From Alphaproteobacteria bacterium (lineage in GTDB: Bacteria; Pseudomonadota; Alphaproteobacteria; Rs-D84; NBLK01), in assembly GCA_016937865.1 (NCBI GenBank), contig JAFGVS010000031.1, forward strand, positions 1 through 46,856: DNA of 46,856 nucleotides. The letters are read 5' to 3'. This document shows positions 7,685 through 15,351 of this stretch, piece after piece (within the stretch, counting starts at the first letter, position 1; every line of letters starts with the position of its first letter). Below the pieces are notes generated by a model. The model was given only the letters and a program-made list of their open reading frames with translations. It had not been told where the DNA came from and did no database searches. A program made the position numbers and the translations under genes.

Positions 7685-8929
7685 CTACTTTTTAGACTTA
7701 ACGGTTTTCTCTGTGATGGTTACTTTATCCAAAAGTTGTACCAAGACCTTATCTTCAAAAATCATGGCATACAATCCAGAGAATTGATTTGGATTTTTAT
7801 CAAAATCTTTTAACAATTGTTGTGGGTTCGGATGGCGTGCCATCATCGCTTGTTGGATAAGAGATTGTTTCATTTCTTGTTGAGAAATTTTAATTTCGAA
7901 TTTCTTACCTAAATCCCCTAACAATAAGCCAAGCTTCACACGTTGTTCGGCTTGTTTTAAGATGTCTTTTTCTTTCATATCCTTATGTTGTTCTTTTAAC
8001 ATATGAACTTCTTGATCGACCAAAGACTGTGGTAGGTCTAATTTGATTTTATCCGTCAAAGCATCCAATAATTTATCTTTTAATAGACGCATGGATTGAT
8101 CATCATTTTGCTTTTGAAGTTGTTCCGTAATTGTTTTTTTCAAATCAGCAAGATCTTTAAGCTTTAGTTCTTTTGCAAAATCATCGTTGATTTCAGGCAG
8201 AACTTTGGTGCGGATTTCTTTTACATCAACTTTGAACAAAACGGCTTTGCCAGCCAAATGTTTCGCACCGTAATCTTTTGGGAAAGTAACATGAACGTCT
8301 GTTTTCCCAAGCTCTTTACCAATAAGCGCTTCTTCAAATCCTGGAATAAATTGATTAGAGCCAAGTTCTAAGAAATGGCGTTCGCCTTTGCCGCCTTCGA
8401 AAGGTTTGTCATCCAAAAAGCCTTCAAAATCAATCACAGCAACATCTCCTTTTTTCAAAGGACGTTTTTCTGTCATTTTTTCCATAGTACGACGGGATTC
8501 AGCCAAGTTTTTCAGGCTGGTTTGAATTTGGTCGTCATCAACAGGGGTAATTTCTTTTTCAAGTTTGATCTTTGAAAAATCAAAATCAGGCATGTCTGGC
8601 AGAACATCTAATTCAACATCTAGAGAGATAGCTTTTTTCTCTTCTTTAATGTCGACTTTTGGTGTTGCTGCAGGACGCACATTTTTATCTGCATAATAAG
8701 CTTTTAAAGATTTTTCAGCTTCGTTTTGAATAACGCGATAGCGAACTTGTTCGGCATACATGGCTTTTGTTTGAGCAAGAGGTGTTTTTCCTTTACGGAA
8801 GCCTTTTGTTTTAACTGTTTTTTGAAGCGCAAGATATTCAGAATCCATTTTGCTTTCAAAAGCATCTAGGTCCATAGAAAAGATTAAGGAATGGTGGAGT
8901 TTTTTTATTTTATCTGTTTTTAATTTCAT
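7685..8929 (-). CDS. tig: Trigger factor, ribosome-associated chaperone
   Basis: 414 residues from the ATG at 8929; a GTG four codons earlier is possible but has a worse ribosome site. Binds nascent chains at the ribosome exit tunnel and has peptidyl-prolyl isomerase activity. N-terminal ribosome-binding domain includes the signature GFRKGKTPLAQTKAMY (about residue 40). The FKBP-type domain is about 150-230 (GDVAVIDFEGFLDDKPFEGG, FIPGFEEALIGKELG), followed by the helical C-terminal arms rich in Lys, Gln and Leu. Normal length is about 430. It lies between the L9 gene and ihfA, each side with its own hairpin. Confidence 0.94.
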   Translation of the reverse strand: MKLKTDKIKKLHHSLIFSMDLDAFESKMDSEYLALQKTVKTKGFRKGKTPLAQTKAMYAEQVRYRVIQNEAEKSLKAYYADKNVRPAATPKVDIKEEKKAISLDVELDVLPDMPDFDFSKIKLEKEITPVDDDQIQTSLKNLAESRRTMEKMTEKRPLKKGDVAVIDFEGFLDDKPFEGGKGERHFLELGSNQFIPGFEEALIGKELGKTDVHVTFPKDYGAKHLAGKAVLFKVDVKEIRTKVLPEINDDFAKELKLKDLADLKKTITEQLQKQNDDQSMRLLKDKLLDALTDKIKLDLPQSLVDQEVHMLKEQHKDMKEKDILKQAEQRVKLGLLLGDLGKKFEIKISQQEMKQSLIQQAMMARHPNPQQLLKDFDKNPNQFSGLYAMIFEDKVLVQLLDKVTITEKTVKSKK

Positions 8930-8953
8930 GAAGTCTCTCACTTAGGTTTAAAA

Positions 8954-8983
8954 GTCAAAAGTGAAGATGACTTCACTTTTGAC
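8954..8983 (-). terminator. Perfect 13-bp hairpin terminator after rplI
   Basis: GTCAAAAGTGAAG and its exact complement flank a 4-base loop; on the minus strand TTTT follows. It separates the ribosomal protein operon from tig. Confidence 0.8.
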
Positions 8984-8996
8984 AATACAGTTAGAT

Positions 8997-9623
8997 TTAA
9001 GAGTCTTTTTCAGAAGATTCTTCCATCGCAGGAGCAGCTTCTTCAGCTTCTTCTTCAGGAGCCTCGGCATCCGCTTTTTTTTCAGCTTCAAGAGTTTTCT
9101 TGGCATCATCTGCTTCGCGTTTTTTGGCTTTTTCAGATTCATCTTTTTCGGCTTCAAGAAGAGATTTTGCTTCGTCTTCAGATTGGGCAACGATAATGCG
9201 GAAATTAATCATAACATCACCATAAGGCACCAATGCAAGAGGAAAGATCCCAATTTCTTTTAAAGGTGTTCTAAGACGAACAGCGTGAGCATCAACCGTT
9301 GATCCAAACTTCTTATTAATGTGTTCTGCAATATCGCGTGCAGAAACAGATCCATATAGACGTCCTGTTTCGCCGGCTTGACGTGTCAGGATAAAATCAA
9401 CGCCATTAAGTTTTTTTGAAAGAGAATCTGCATTTTGTTGAGAATCTGCATTTTTCTTTTCAATTTCTGAACGTTTTGATTCAAAAATAGTTTTATTAGC
9501 TTCGCTAGCACGAAGCGCTTTTTGCATTGGAAAAAGATAGTTACGTGCGTAACCAGGGCGGACGGTGACAACGTCTCCGACTTTTCCTAATTTTCCAATA
9601 TTTTCCATTAAAATAATTTCCAT
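8997..9623 (-). CDS. rplI: 50S ribosomal protein L9 with charged C-terminal tail
   Basis: 208 residues. The N-terminal 23S-binding domain is canonical: MEIILMENIGKLGKVGDVV, RPGYARNYLFP. A long connecting helix follows, then the C-terminal domain (GSVSARDIAEHI, about residue 90, to about 150). Beyond that is a tail of about 55 residues made almost only of E, K, A, D and S. L9 is about 149 residues in E. coli; such tails are common in Alphaproteobacteria. Third gene of rpsF-rpsR-rplI, 14 bp after rpsR. Confidence 0.95.
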   Translation of the reverse strand: MEIILMENIGKLGKVGDVVTVRPGYARNYLFPMQKALRASEANKTIFESKRSEIEKKNADSQQNADSLSKKLNGVDFILTRQAGETGRLYGSVSARDIAEHINKKFGSTVDAHAVRLRTPLKEIGIFPLALVPYGDVMINFRIIVAQSEDEAKSLLEAEKDESEKAKKREADDAKKTLEAEKKADAEAPEEEAEEAAPAMEESSEKDS

Positions 9624-9637
9624 AAAAATGACCTCTT

Positions 9638-9859
9638 TTATTTATTGTTCTTTACGTAAGGAAGCAATCCGATATAGCGCGCACGTTTAATGGCTTGCGC
9701 TAAGGCACGTTGGTTTGTTGGCGTAACGCCTGTAATACGTGAAGGAAGAATTTTCCCACGTACAGAAAGATATTTTTCCAAAAGATCAATATTTTTATAA
9801 TCGATCAATTTCCCATTTAAAGGGTCAGATTTTTTTCGAAATACAAGTGATTTAGGCAT
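9638..9859 (-). CDS. rpsR: 30S ribosomal protein S18
   Basis: 73 residues, standard size. Contains [26 protein letters not shown] and [19 protein letters not shown], the S18 signature. S18 pairs with S6 on the platform of the small subunit. Its start overlaps the end of rpsF by 8 bp, consistent with coupled synthesis of the two partners. Confidence 0.97.
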   Translation of the reverse strand: MPKSLVFRKKSDPLNGKLIDYKNIDLLEKYLSVRGKILPSRITGVTPTNQRALAQAIKRARYIGLLPYVKNNK

Positions 9860-10202
9860 GTTTACGTACTCCCTGTTCTTTAAGACGTTTCATCATTGGG
9901 CTTGGTTTGTCACTTGGCGTTTCCAATTTAACACTCAAGAAGCGTAGGACAGATTCATCAAGGCCTAATAAACGATGTGTTTCGTTTAAAGATTCGGTAC
10001 TTGTTTCTGTTTCAAGCATAACATAATAAGCTTTTGTGTTTTTCTTAATCGGGTAAGCTAAAGGCACAAGTCCCCAGTTTTCGATTTTGTGGAGTTTTCC
10101 ACTTTTATCAGTAAGAAGTTTTTCGTATTTTTTCGCAAGATCTTCAACCTGTTGTGGTGTCAAATCGCGACGAAAAACGAGAGTAGTTTCGTATATTTTC
10201 AT
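9852..10202 (-). CDS. rpsF: 30S ribosomal protein S6
   Basis: 116 residues from the ATG at 10202, where the conserved N-terminus [15 protein letters not shown] begins and GGAAAG lies upstream. The open frame extends 87 codons further, but that part covers the promoter and leader and is not coding. S6 forms a dimer with S18 in the 30S subunit. First gene of rpsF-rpsR-rplI, behind a good promoter and a leader of about 97 nt that may carry autoregulation. Confidence 0.96.
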   Translation of the reverse strand: MKIYETTLVFRRDLTPQQVEDLAKKYEKLLTDKSGKLHKIENWGLVPLAYPIKKNTKAYYVMLETETSTESLNETHRLLGLDESVLRFLSVKLETPSDKPSPMMKRLKEQGVRKHA

Positions 10203-10299
10203 AACTTTCCTTTTGGTTGTCCGTGCTTTCACGGGGTATCTGGTATAGGTGTATCCGCACCAGAAAGGTTTCTTTACAACAAAAATGCTTTTAACAAAC
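10203..10299 (-). promoter_or_regulatory. rpsF 5' leader with two small hairpins (possible S6:S18 autoregulatory leader)
   Basis: Between the predicted start point and rpsF the RNA can form CTGGT...ACCAG (with an alternative GGTG/CACC inside) and CCGTG-AAAG-CACGG, close to the ribosome site. S6:S18 complexes are known to bind rpsF leaders in many bacteria. Whether this leader fits that motif was not tested. Confidence 0.4.
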
Positions 10300-10305
10300 G
10301 AGGCC

Positions 10306-10334
10306 ATCTTAAGACATAAAACATTTTTTTTCAA
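10306..10334 (-). promoter_or_regulatory. Promoter of rpsF-rpsR-rplI
   Basis: Minus strand: TTGAAA, 17 bp, TAAGAT. Good sigma-70 match, about 100 bp before the rpsF start. Confidence 0.65.
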
Positions 10335-10416
10335 GGAAAAAGGAGAAAAAGCTTTTATTGGAAGGCAAATTATGATAAAATAAGCAAGGAATAGAGAAGA
10401 AAACTTGAGGAATGAG

Positions 10417-12513
10417 ATGCGTAAATATCTGATTTTTAGTATTTTTGTACTGGTGGCGTCCATGGTGATGCCTCAAGAAAGTTTCGCCGAAAGAAGCGGC
10501 GGTACGAGTGCACGACGGGCGAAAGGGGCGACAAGTCCTAACCGTACCCGTATTAATGTCGGACGAACCGCGGGAGTTACCGGGGTTCTTGATAACAAAG
10601 ATTCATTGACTGGTGCGACAAATACATCGACTTTTACAACCGAAGCGGCAACAACAACATTAGATAACCAACAATGTGTCAATTCTATCACACAATGTTT
10701 GTCTGCCGATAATCTTTGTGGATCTGGTCTATTTAAATGTAAAGATGTTTTTGCCGATGGAGCAGCCCTGTTAGCTGATTCTCGAGGGCAGTCATGCTCA
10801 GATAAATTAACCAGCTGTCAATGCTATTATGCAAATGATCCTGCGGTACCGTTAACCGATTGTGCGTTTGTGTGGGATCAAGCTGTATTACAAATACAAG
10901 ATTCAGGGTATGATATGGGCCAATGTCAGTCTAAATTTATGACCTGCGCCAAAACGGAGTGTTCGGGCGCTAATTACAGTGCGTGTGTTGATTTGATTGA
11001 TACCGCGATAAATTCTGCTGGGGCTGATGACGAAATTGACACACAAGACTTTTTGAGAAATTGGTTAAATGATTCAACAGATCCATCTACGACGGCTCTG
11101 TCTACAGGGTTGCGTGGGTTATTAATGCAACGTTTAGCACGTTGTGAAGCGGATGTCTTGACGCAGTGCCAAGATTATGATCCGTTGATCCCAGCAGCAA
11201 ATGTAACGGCAGATAATACGATTTCACGGACATTAAATTATTTCTTCCAAGATTTTGCACGTAAAGCCAGTGAAGGGTTGATTGATTACCAAGAAACCCA
11301 TGCGAAAGATAAATGGTTAAAGGCAGAAGCTTGTGTGAACACCGTCGATCAATGTATGGCAAAACATTGTGGAGATGGTTATAAAAAATGTCTCCATGAA
11401 GATTCAACCGTTGATTTCGTTGCAGCAAATAACTTTAGAACGCTTTGCCAAACAGAAATGATTACATGCTCTGAAATACGTGTGGAAGTTGGATTGCCAG
11501 GCTATCAGTTCCTTCAAAATCCAGCAGTGGACGGTGTCGAAGCGGTTTGGAATGAATTTATCAGCAAGAAATTGTTGGCGCATGGAAATAAGGCAGCCAC
11601 AGATCGCCGTGAATTAGAACGGGAGCTCGATATCAAAATTGCGAATGCGCAACGAGAATGTGAATTAAGTGGTGGAGAATTTGGTTACACACAGGAAGCA
11701 CTCCTTAATTACCAAGTTAAATTTGGAAGTCAAACAGATGATTATAAAGGCGATAGTGGTCTTCTAAATAATAAAATTATGGATCATGATGGAGATGGTG
11801 TGCCAGATGTGTATCCAAGTGGAACAGACACGACACCAGATTCGACAGTATACGGGGCTCAGAGTAATGCAAATTCCGGTGGTGGAGAAAAAATGCAACG
11901 TTTCTATGATCGTCCAACCTGTATGTATACAGTGGTCTTGCAACGTGCCCATAGCATAATGGCCAAAGCAAGTAATGATCGTGGACGTGTTAAAGTAGAC
12001 ATGCGTCAAAATGGGGTGAAATGTAATGAAATGCTTTTCCCTGAGGCGCTTAAAGGCGAATCAAATATTTGGGCTGGTGTTCTTGGTGGTGTCATTGGTG
12101 GGGCCGCTGGTGTGGTTGGCGGACAGGTTGCGATTCAAAAAGAAGAGCAGAAGAATTTAAAAACAGCAGGTCTAGGCGTGGCCGGAACCGGTGGTGGTAT
12201 ACTTGCCGGGACCGCAATTCAACGGGCACAAATGATGAAAAAACTTTCTTGTGCAGTTGAAAATGCCCGCCGAGATGTAAATGGAGATCTTATTGGATCT
12301 ATTGGATATATTCCAGTAGCAAAATTTGGCGAATCCATCAGTTTGCCTCCAGTCAATGTGACGGAAACAGCCGGCGCAGGACGTAAAGCAGGCGTGGCCG
12401 GAAGAACAAGCAGTGGGACAAGTACAATGTTAAATGCGTTTGATGCGGTGGATGAATTTTATCGTGCGCATCCAGAGCTAGTTGTACAGCGCGGCGAATA
12501 CAACGCGAATTAA
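10417..12513 (+). CDS. Secreted cysteine-rich protein with glycine-zipper segment, unknown function
   Basis: 698 residues from the ATG at 10417, preceded by GAGG at the right distance; a TTG four codons upstream is less likely. A signal peptide ends near PQESFAE. Residues about 85-350 hold repeated cysteine modules of the form C-x6-C (CVNSITQC, CQSKFMTC, CVNTVDQC) with a second pair such as CGDGYKKC. A helical Glu/Arg-rich stretch follows (about 400-430), then an EF-hand-like DHDGDGVPDVYP. A glycine-zipper hydrophobic segment sits near 545-600 (GVLGGVIGGAAGVVGG, GTGGGILAGTAI). No family was recognised. It begins a surface-protein island and ends at its own terminator. A membrane or pore-associated envelope protein is possible. 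Confidence 0.75.
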   Translation: MRKYLIFSIFVLVASMVMPQESFAERSGGTSARRAKGATSPNRTRINVGRTAGVTGVLDNKDSLTGATNTSTFTTEAATTTLDNQQCVNSITQCLSADNLCGSGLFKCKDVFADGAALLADSRGQSCSDKLTSCQCYYANDPAVPLTDCAFVWDQAVLQIQDSGYDMGQCQSKFMTCAKTECSGANYSACVDLIDTAINSAGADDEIDTQDFLRNWLNDSTDPSTTALSTGLRGLLMQRLARCEADVLTQCQDYDPLIPAANVTADNTISRTLNYFFQDFARKASEGLIDYQETHAKDKWLKAEACVNTVDQCMAKHCGDGYKKCLHEDSTVDFVAANNFRTLCQTEMITCSEIRVEVGLPGYQFLQNPAVDGVEAVWNEFISKKLLAHGNKAATDRRELERELDIKIANAQRECELSGGEFGYTQEALLNYQVKFGSQTDDYKGDSGLLNNKIMDHDGDGVPDVYPSGTDTTPDSTVYGAQSNANSGGGEKMQRFYDRPTCMYTVVLQRAHSIMAKASNDRGRVKVDMRQNGVKCNEMLFPEALKGESNIWAGVLGGVIGGAAGVVGGQVAIQKEEQKNLKTAGLGVAGTGGGILAGTAIQRAQMMKKLSCAVENARRDVNGDLIGSIGYIPVAKFGESISLPPVNVTETAGAGRKAGVAGRTSSGTSTMLNAFDAVDEFYRAHPELVVQRGEYNAN

Positions 12514-12518
12514 ATTAA

Positions 12519-12541
12519 GAGCCTCATTCGAGGCTTTTTTT
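12519..12541 (+). terminator. Intrinsic terminator after the Cys-rich gene
   Basis: Stem AGCCTC-ATTC-GAGGCT with seven T after it, four bases past the stop codon. Confidence 0.88.
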
Positions 12542-12578
12542 CTTGCCTCTGAAATTTTTTAAGGTTATTCTCGTTGCC

Positions 12579-14348
12579 ATGGCTAAATCATTCTCACTTA
12601 CACGACACGACATTGCGTTATTCAAACGTTTGTGGCACTTGTCTCTTAAAATTTATTTTCCAACAATTTTGTTGGCAGTTGTTTTCATGTTAATTTCATC
12701 GGGGGGGGAAGCATACGTACTGTCCTTATTAAAGCCTTTGTTTGACGAAGCCTTTATGGATCAAAATTATCAGGCATTGGGGTTGATTTCAATGCAAGTC
12801 ATTGGCGTATTCTTTTTGAAAAGTGGATCTCTCTATGCGCATACATATTTAATGGGAGTTGTTGGTCTCAAAGCGACAAAAGAAATTCAGATCCGAATGT
12901 TTAAAAAATTCTTATCTATGGATATGAGTTTTTTTGGTCGTAAATCCTTTGGGATCTTACAAACACATTTTGGTTCAGATGCAACAGCACCAACGGCCTT
13001 TTTAGAATCATTTTTTACACGCTTTATGAAAGATATATTTACGATCCTATTCATGGTCGGCTTGATGGTATATGAGGCGCCACAGCTATCTTTAATCATC
13101 TTGGTTTTATTGCCAGCTATTTCCCTGCCTTTGGCTAAATTTGGAAAGCGCTATCGTTCCGTTTTTGGACAAGCACTGGAAAAAACAGAAGAATTTGGAA
13201 CTTATTTTCATCAAATTTTACAAAGCATTCCAATTGTTAAAATATATGTAAAAGAGCGCAAAGAAACAGAGCGAGCGACTGAATATTTAGATCAAATTTA
13301 TAGGCTATCTAAAAAGAACTTAAGGGTAGCATCTCGTGTGCGCCCAACCATGGAAACATTGGGCGGGATAGCAATGGGAGGGGCGCTCTTACTTGGAGGC
13401 TATCAAATTACCGCAGGACTGCTAACAACGGGGCAATTTGTAACCTTTTTGTCCGCCTTATTCGGGTCTTATCGCCCATTGAAATCAATTTCAGGCACAT
13501 TTGTACAAATGCAAGCCGCGATGAAAAACACAGAAAGATTATTTTCTATTTTGGATGAAAAATCAAAAATTCAAGACAAAAAAAATGCGAAAGTTTTAGC
13601 AGGTAAAAAATTGGGACTGACATTTGAAAATGTCACATTTGGATACGAGGCCGATAAACCTGTGATAAAAAATATGTCTTTAGAGGTTAAGCCCGGACAA
13701 ACGGTTGCCCTTGTTGGGACATCGGGGGGCGGAAAAAGTACGATTGTAGGGTTGATTCCACGTTTTTATGATGTTGATGAAGGGGCGGTCAAAATAAATG
13801 GTCAAAACATTAAAAATTTCACAATGCAATCTTTGCGAAAACACATGGCCTATGTGACCCAAGATACGATGTTATTTGAGGGATCTATTGCAGAAAACAT
13901 TGCCTATGGGGCGACGGGAAAAGTCAGTCGCAAAGACATTATCAAGGCTGCCAAATACGCAGCGGCAGATGAGTTTATCGAAGGTTTTGAAAAAGGATAC
14001 GACCAGCCTGTCGGAGAACGTGGGGGACGTTTGTCCGGTGGGCAAAAACAACGCATTTCAATCGCACGTGCTTTGTTAAAAGATGCGCCAATCTTATTGT
14101 TGGACGAAGCAACATCTGCATTGGATACAAAGTCTGAATCGATTGTGCAAAAAGCATTACAAACATTGATGAAAAATCGGACAACAATTGTGATTGCGCA
14201 TCGACTTTCCACGATTATCAATGCGGATAAGATTGTTGTTGTGGATAATGGTATGGTTGTTGAAGAAGGCACACATGAGGCGCTGTTGAAAAAGAATGGC
14301 TATTATGCAAAGCTTTATCAAATGCAACTAAAAAAGAAAGCCTCATAA
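12579..14348 (+). CDS. MsbA-type ABC transporter (fused membrane and ATPase domains)
   Basis: 589 residues from ATG 12579 (MAKSFSLTRHD). An upstream TTG at 12543 is open but touches the terminator. The six-helix ABC exporter domain spans about 20-310. The nucleotide-binding domain has Walker A GTSGGGKST (about 390), the signature LSGGQKQRISIARALL, Walker B ILLLDEATSALD and the switch VIAHRLST. The architecture matches MsbA, the homodimeric inner-membrane flippase of lipid A core. Substrate is inferred from similarity only; other lipid or peptide exporters share the fold. No strong ribosome site is visible. It sits inside a surface-protein island. Confidence 0.88.
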   Translation: MAKSFSLTRHDIALFKRLWHLSLKIYFPTILLAVVFMLISSGGEAYVLSLLKPLFDEAFMDQNYQALGLISMQVIGVFFLKSGSLYAHTYLMGVVGLKATKEIQIRMFKKFLSMDMSFFGRKSFGILQTHFGSDATAPTAFLESFFTRFMKDIFTILFMVGLMVYEAPQLSLIILVLLPAISLPLAKFGKRYRSVFGQALEKTEEFGTYFHQILQSIPIVKIYVKERKETERATEYLDQIYRLSKKNLRVASRVRPTMETLGGIAMGGALLLGGYQITAGLLTTGQFVTFLSALFGSYRPLKSISGTFVQMQAAMKNTERLFSILDEKSKIQDKKNAKVLAGKKLGLTFENVTFGYEADKPVIKNMSLEVKPGQTVALVGTSGGGKSTIVGLIPRFYDVDEGAVKINGQNIKNFTMQSLRKHMAYVTQDTMLFEGSIAENIAYGATGKVSRKDIIKAAKYAAADEFIEGFEKGYDQPVGERGGRLSGGQKQRISIARALLKDAPILLLDEATSALDTKSESIVQKALQTLMKNRTTIVIAHRLSTIINADKIVVVDNGMVVEEGTHEALLKKNGYYAKLYQMQLKKKAS

Positions 14349-14447
14349 GTCAGTGCACGGTTGTTTTTTTCCGGATTTTCAATTTATATTGGACTTTTGT
14401 CTGTGGGTTTGTTAAAAAGTGCATAACCCTAAAACAAAGAGGTTCAT

Positions 14448-15035
14448 ATGCGTTTTCTATTTGTCTGTTTATATTTAATATCTTTTTCCGCTTCTGCCGC
14501 TTTTCTGTCTGTCTCAACAGATGTCATGGGACTGGCTAATGAGGAGGGGGTTTCCGGAACCGTTTCTTTTCATTTTGATATTCAAAAAGAGATGCGCTTA
14601 GAATTAAGTCATACAATGCAAGAAACAGAAAAAAATAATATAACGATGGATTATATTTCAACCGGAGCCACAAATCTAACAAATGTGACGGCAGATAGTA
14701 CGGCAAATTTTCAAGTGACCTTTGTTTCTTTGTATTACGACTTTAAACCAGAAGAAAAATTTTCGCCTTTTTTAGGGCTTGGACTTGGGGTTGGAGAAAT
14801 TGGCTATCGATTAGAAAATATTCAACATACCGGTGCCATCACATTTCCGTTTATCGAAGAATCAGAAACAAATATGATGGTAAAATTATCTTTCGGGATG
14901 CGTTATACATTTAATAAAAACTTTGAGTCTTTTTTACAATATGATACATTTAAATCTTCCTTCATGGATGAAGTAAAAAGCAAAGGATTAATCTCTGACT
15001 CACAGTTGAATTTAGGGTTGCGCATGCGATTCTAA
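14448..15035 (+). CDS. Outer-membrane beta-barrel protein, small porin/OmpW-like size
   Basis: 195 residues. Signal peptide MRFLFVCLYLISFSASA. The mature part alternates hydrophobic and polar residues in amphipathic strands (KMRLELSHTMQ-like, NFQVTFVSLYYDF, SPFLGLGLGVGE, MVKLSFGMRYTFN) and ends LGLRMRF, with the terminal Phe typical of barrels handled by the BAM complex. About eight strands fit. Ribosome site AGAGG. The family cannot be fixed by eye. A candidate promoter TTGGAC-17-TTAAAA lies at 14389-14417. Confidence 0.75.
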   Translation: MRFLFVCLYLISFSASAAFLSVSTDVMGLANEEGVSGTVSFHFDIQKEMRLELSHTMQETEKNNITMDYISTGATNLTNVTADSTANFQVTFVSLYYDFKPEEKFSPFLGLGLGVGEIGYRLENIQHTGAITFPFIEESETNMMVKLSFGMRYTFNKNFESFLQYDTFKSSFMDEVKSKGLISDSQLNLGLRMRF

Positions 15036-15058
15036 AGCCAGATTAAAGGCTTTTAATT
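15033..15058 (+). terminator. Weak hairpin terminator after the beta-barrel gene
   Basis: TAAAGCC / GGCTTTTA stem starting at the stop codon, followed by an AT-rich tail. Weaker than the other terminators here. Confidence 0.45.
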
Positions 15059-15177
15059 TAGATAAAAAGGCATGATCCATTTTCTCCTGCGCACCAAATG
15101 TCTATATGACCTAAAAATCGCTTGATTCACACACAGAAGATCTTTAATCTCGAAGTAGAGAGAAAAGGAGATCAGAA

Positions 15178-15345
15178 ATGCGCTATTTTATTTTAATTTT
15201 ACCTTTAATCATGGTCACAGGATGCTCATGTTTCAGATCATGTCATTGCACACCAGAAATCGAAGAAAACGAAAAACTGATTGTGCCACCAGAGCTTCAA
15301 ACAAATAAGTCGATTTTACTGGAACGAAGAAACAGCAAGAAATAA
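15178..15345 (+). CDS. Small lipoprotein, 55 residues
   Basis: Begins MRYFILILPLIMVTGCSC; the lipobox V-T-G-C puts the lipidated cysteine at about residue 16. The mature part has three further cysteines (CSCFRSCHC) and a charged tail. The ribosome site AAAAGGAG is excellent, 8 bp before the ATG. It ends 6 bp before the 2705-residue gene, which itself has no clear ribosome site, so translation of the large gene probably depends on this one. It may be an outer-membrane anchor or accessory for the giant protein (inference). No family recognised. Confidence 0.75.
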   Translation: MRYFILILPLIMVTGCSCFRSCHCTPEIEENEKLIVPPELQTNKSILLERRNSKK

Positions 15346-15351
15346 ACATAA

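Noticed and set aside
8961-9263. 100-residue Phe/Arg-rich open frame opposite rplI
   Set aside because: It is the complement of the Glu/Lys-rich L9 tail and has no ribosome site.
10203-10463. Long open extension upstream of rpsF
   Set aside because: It covers the promoter and leader; S6 begins at 10202 with its conserved N-terminus and a ribosome site.
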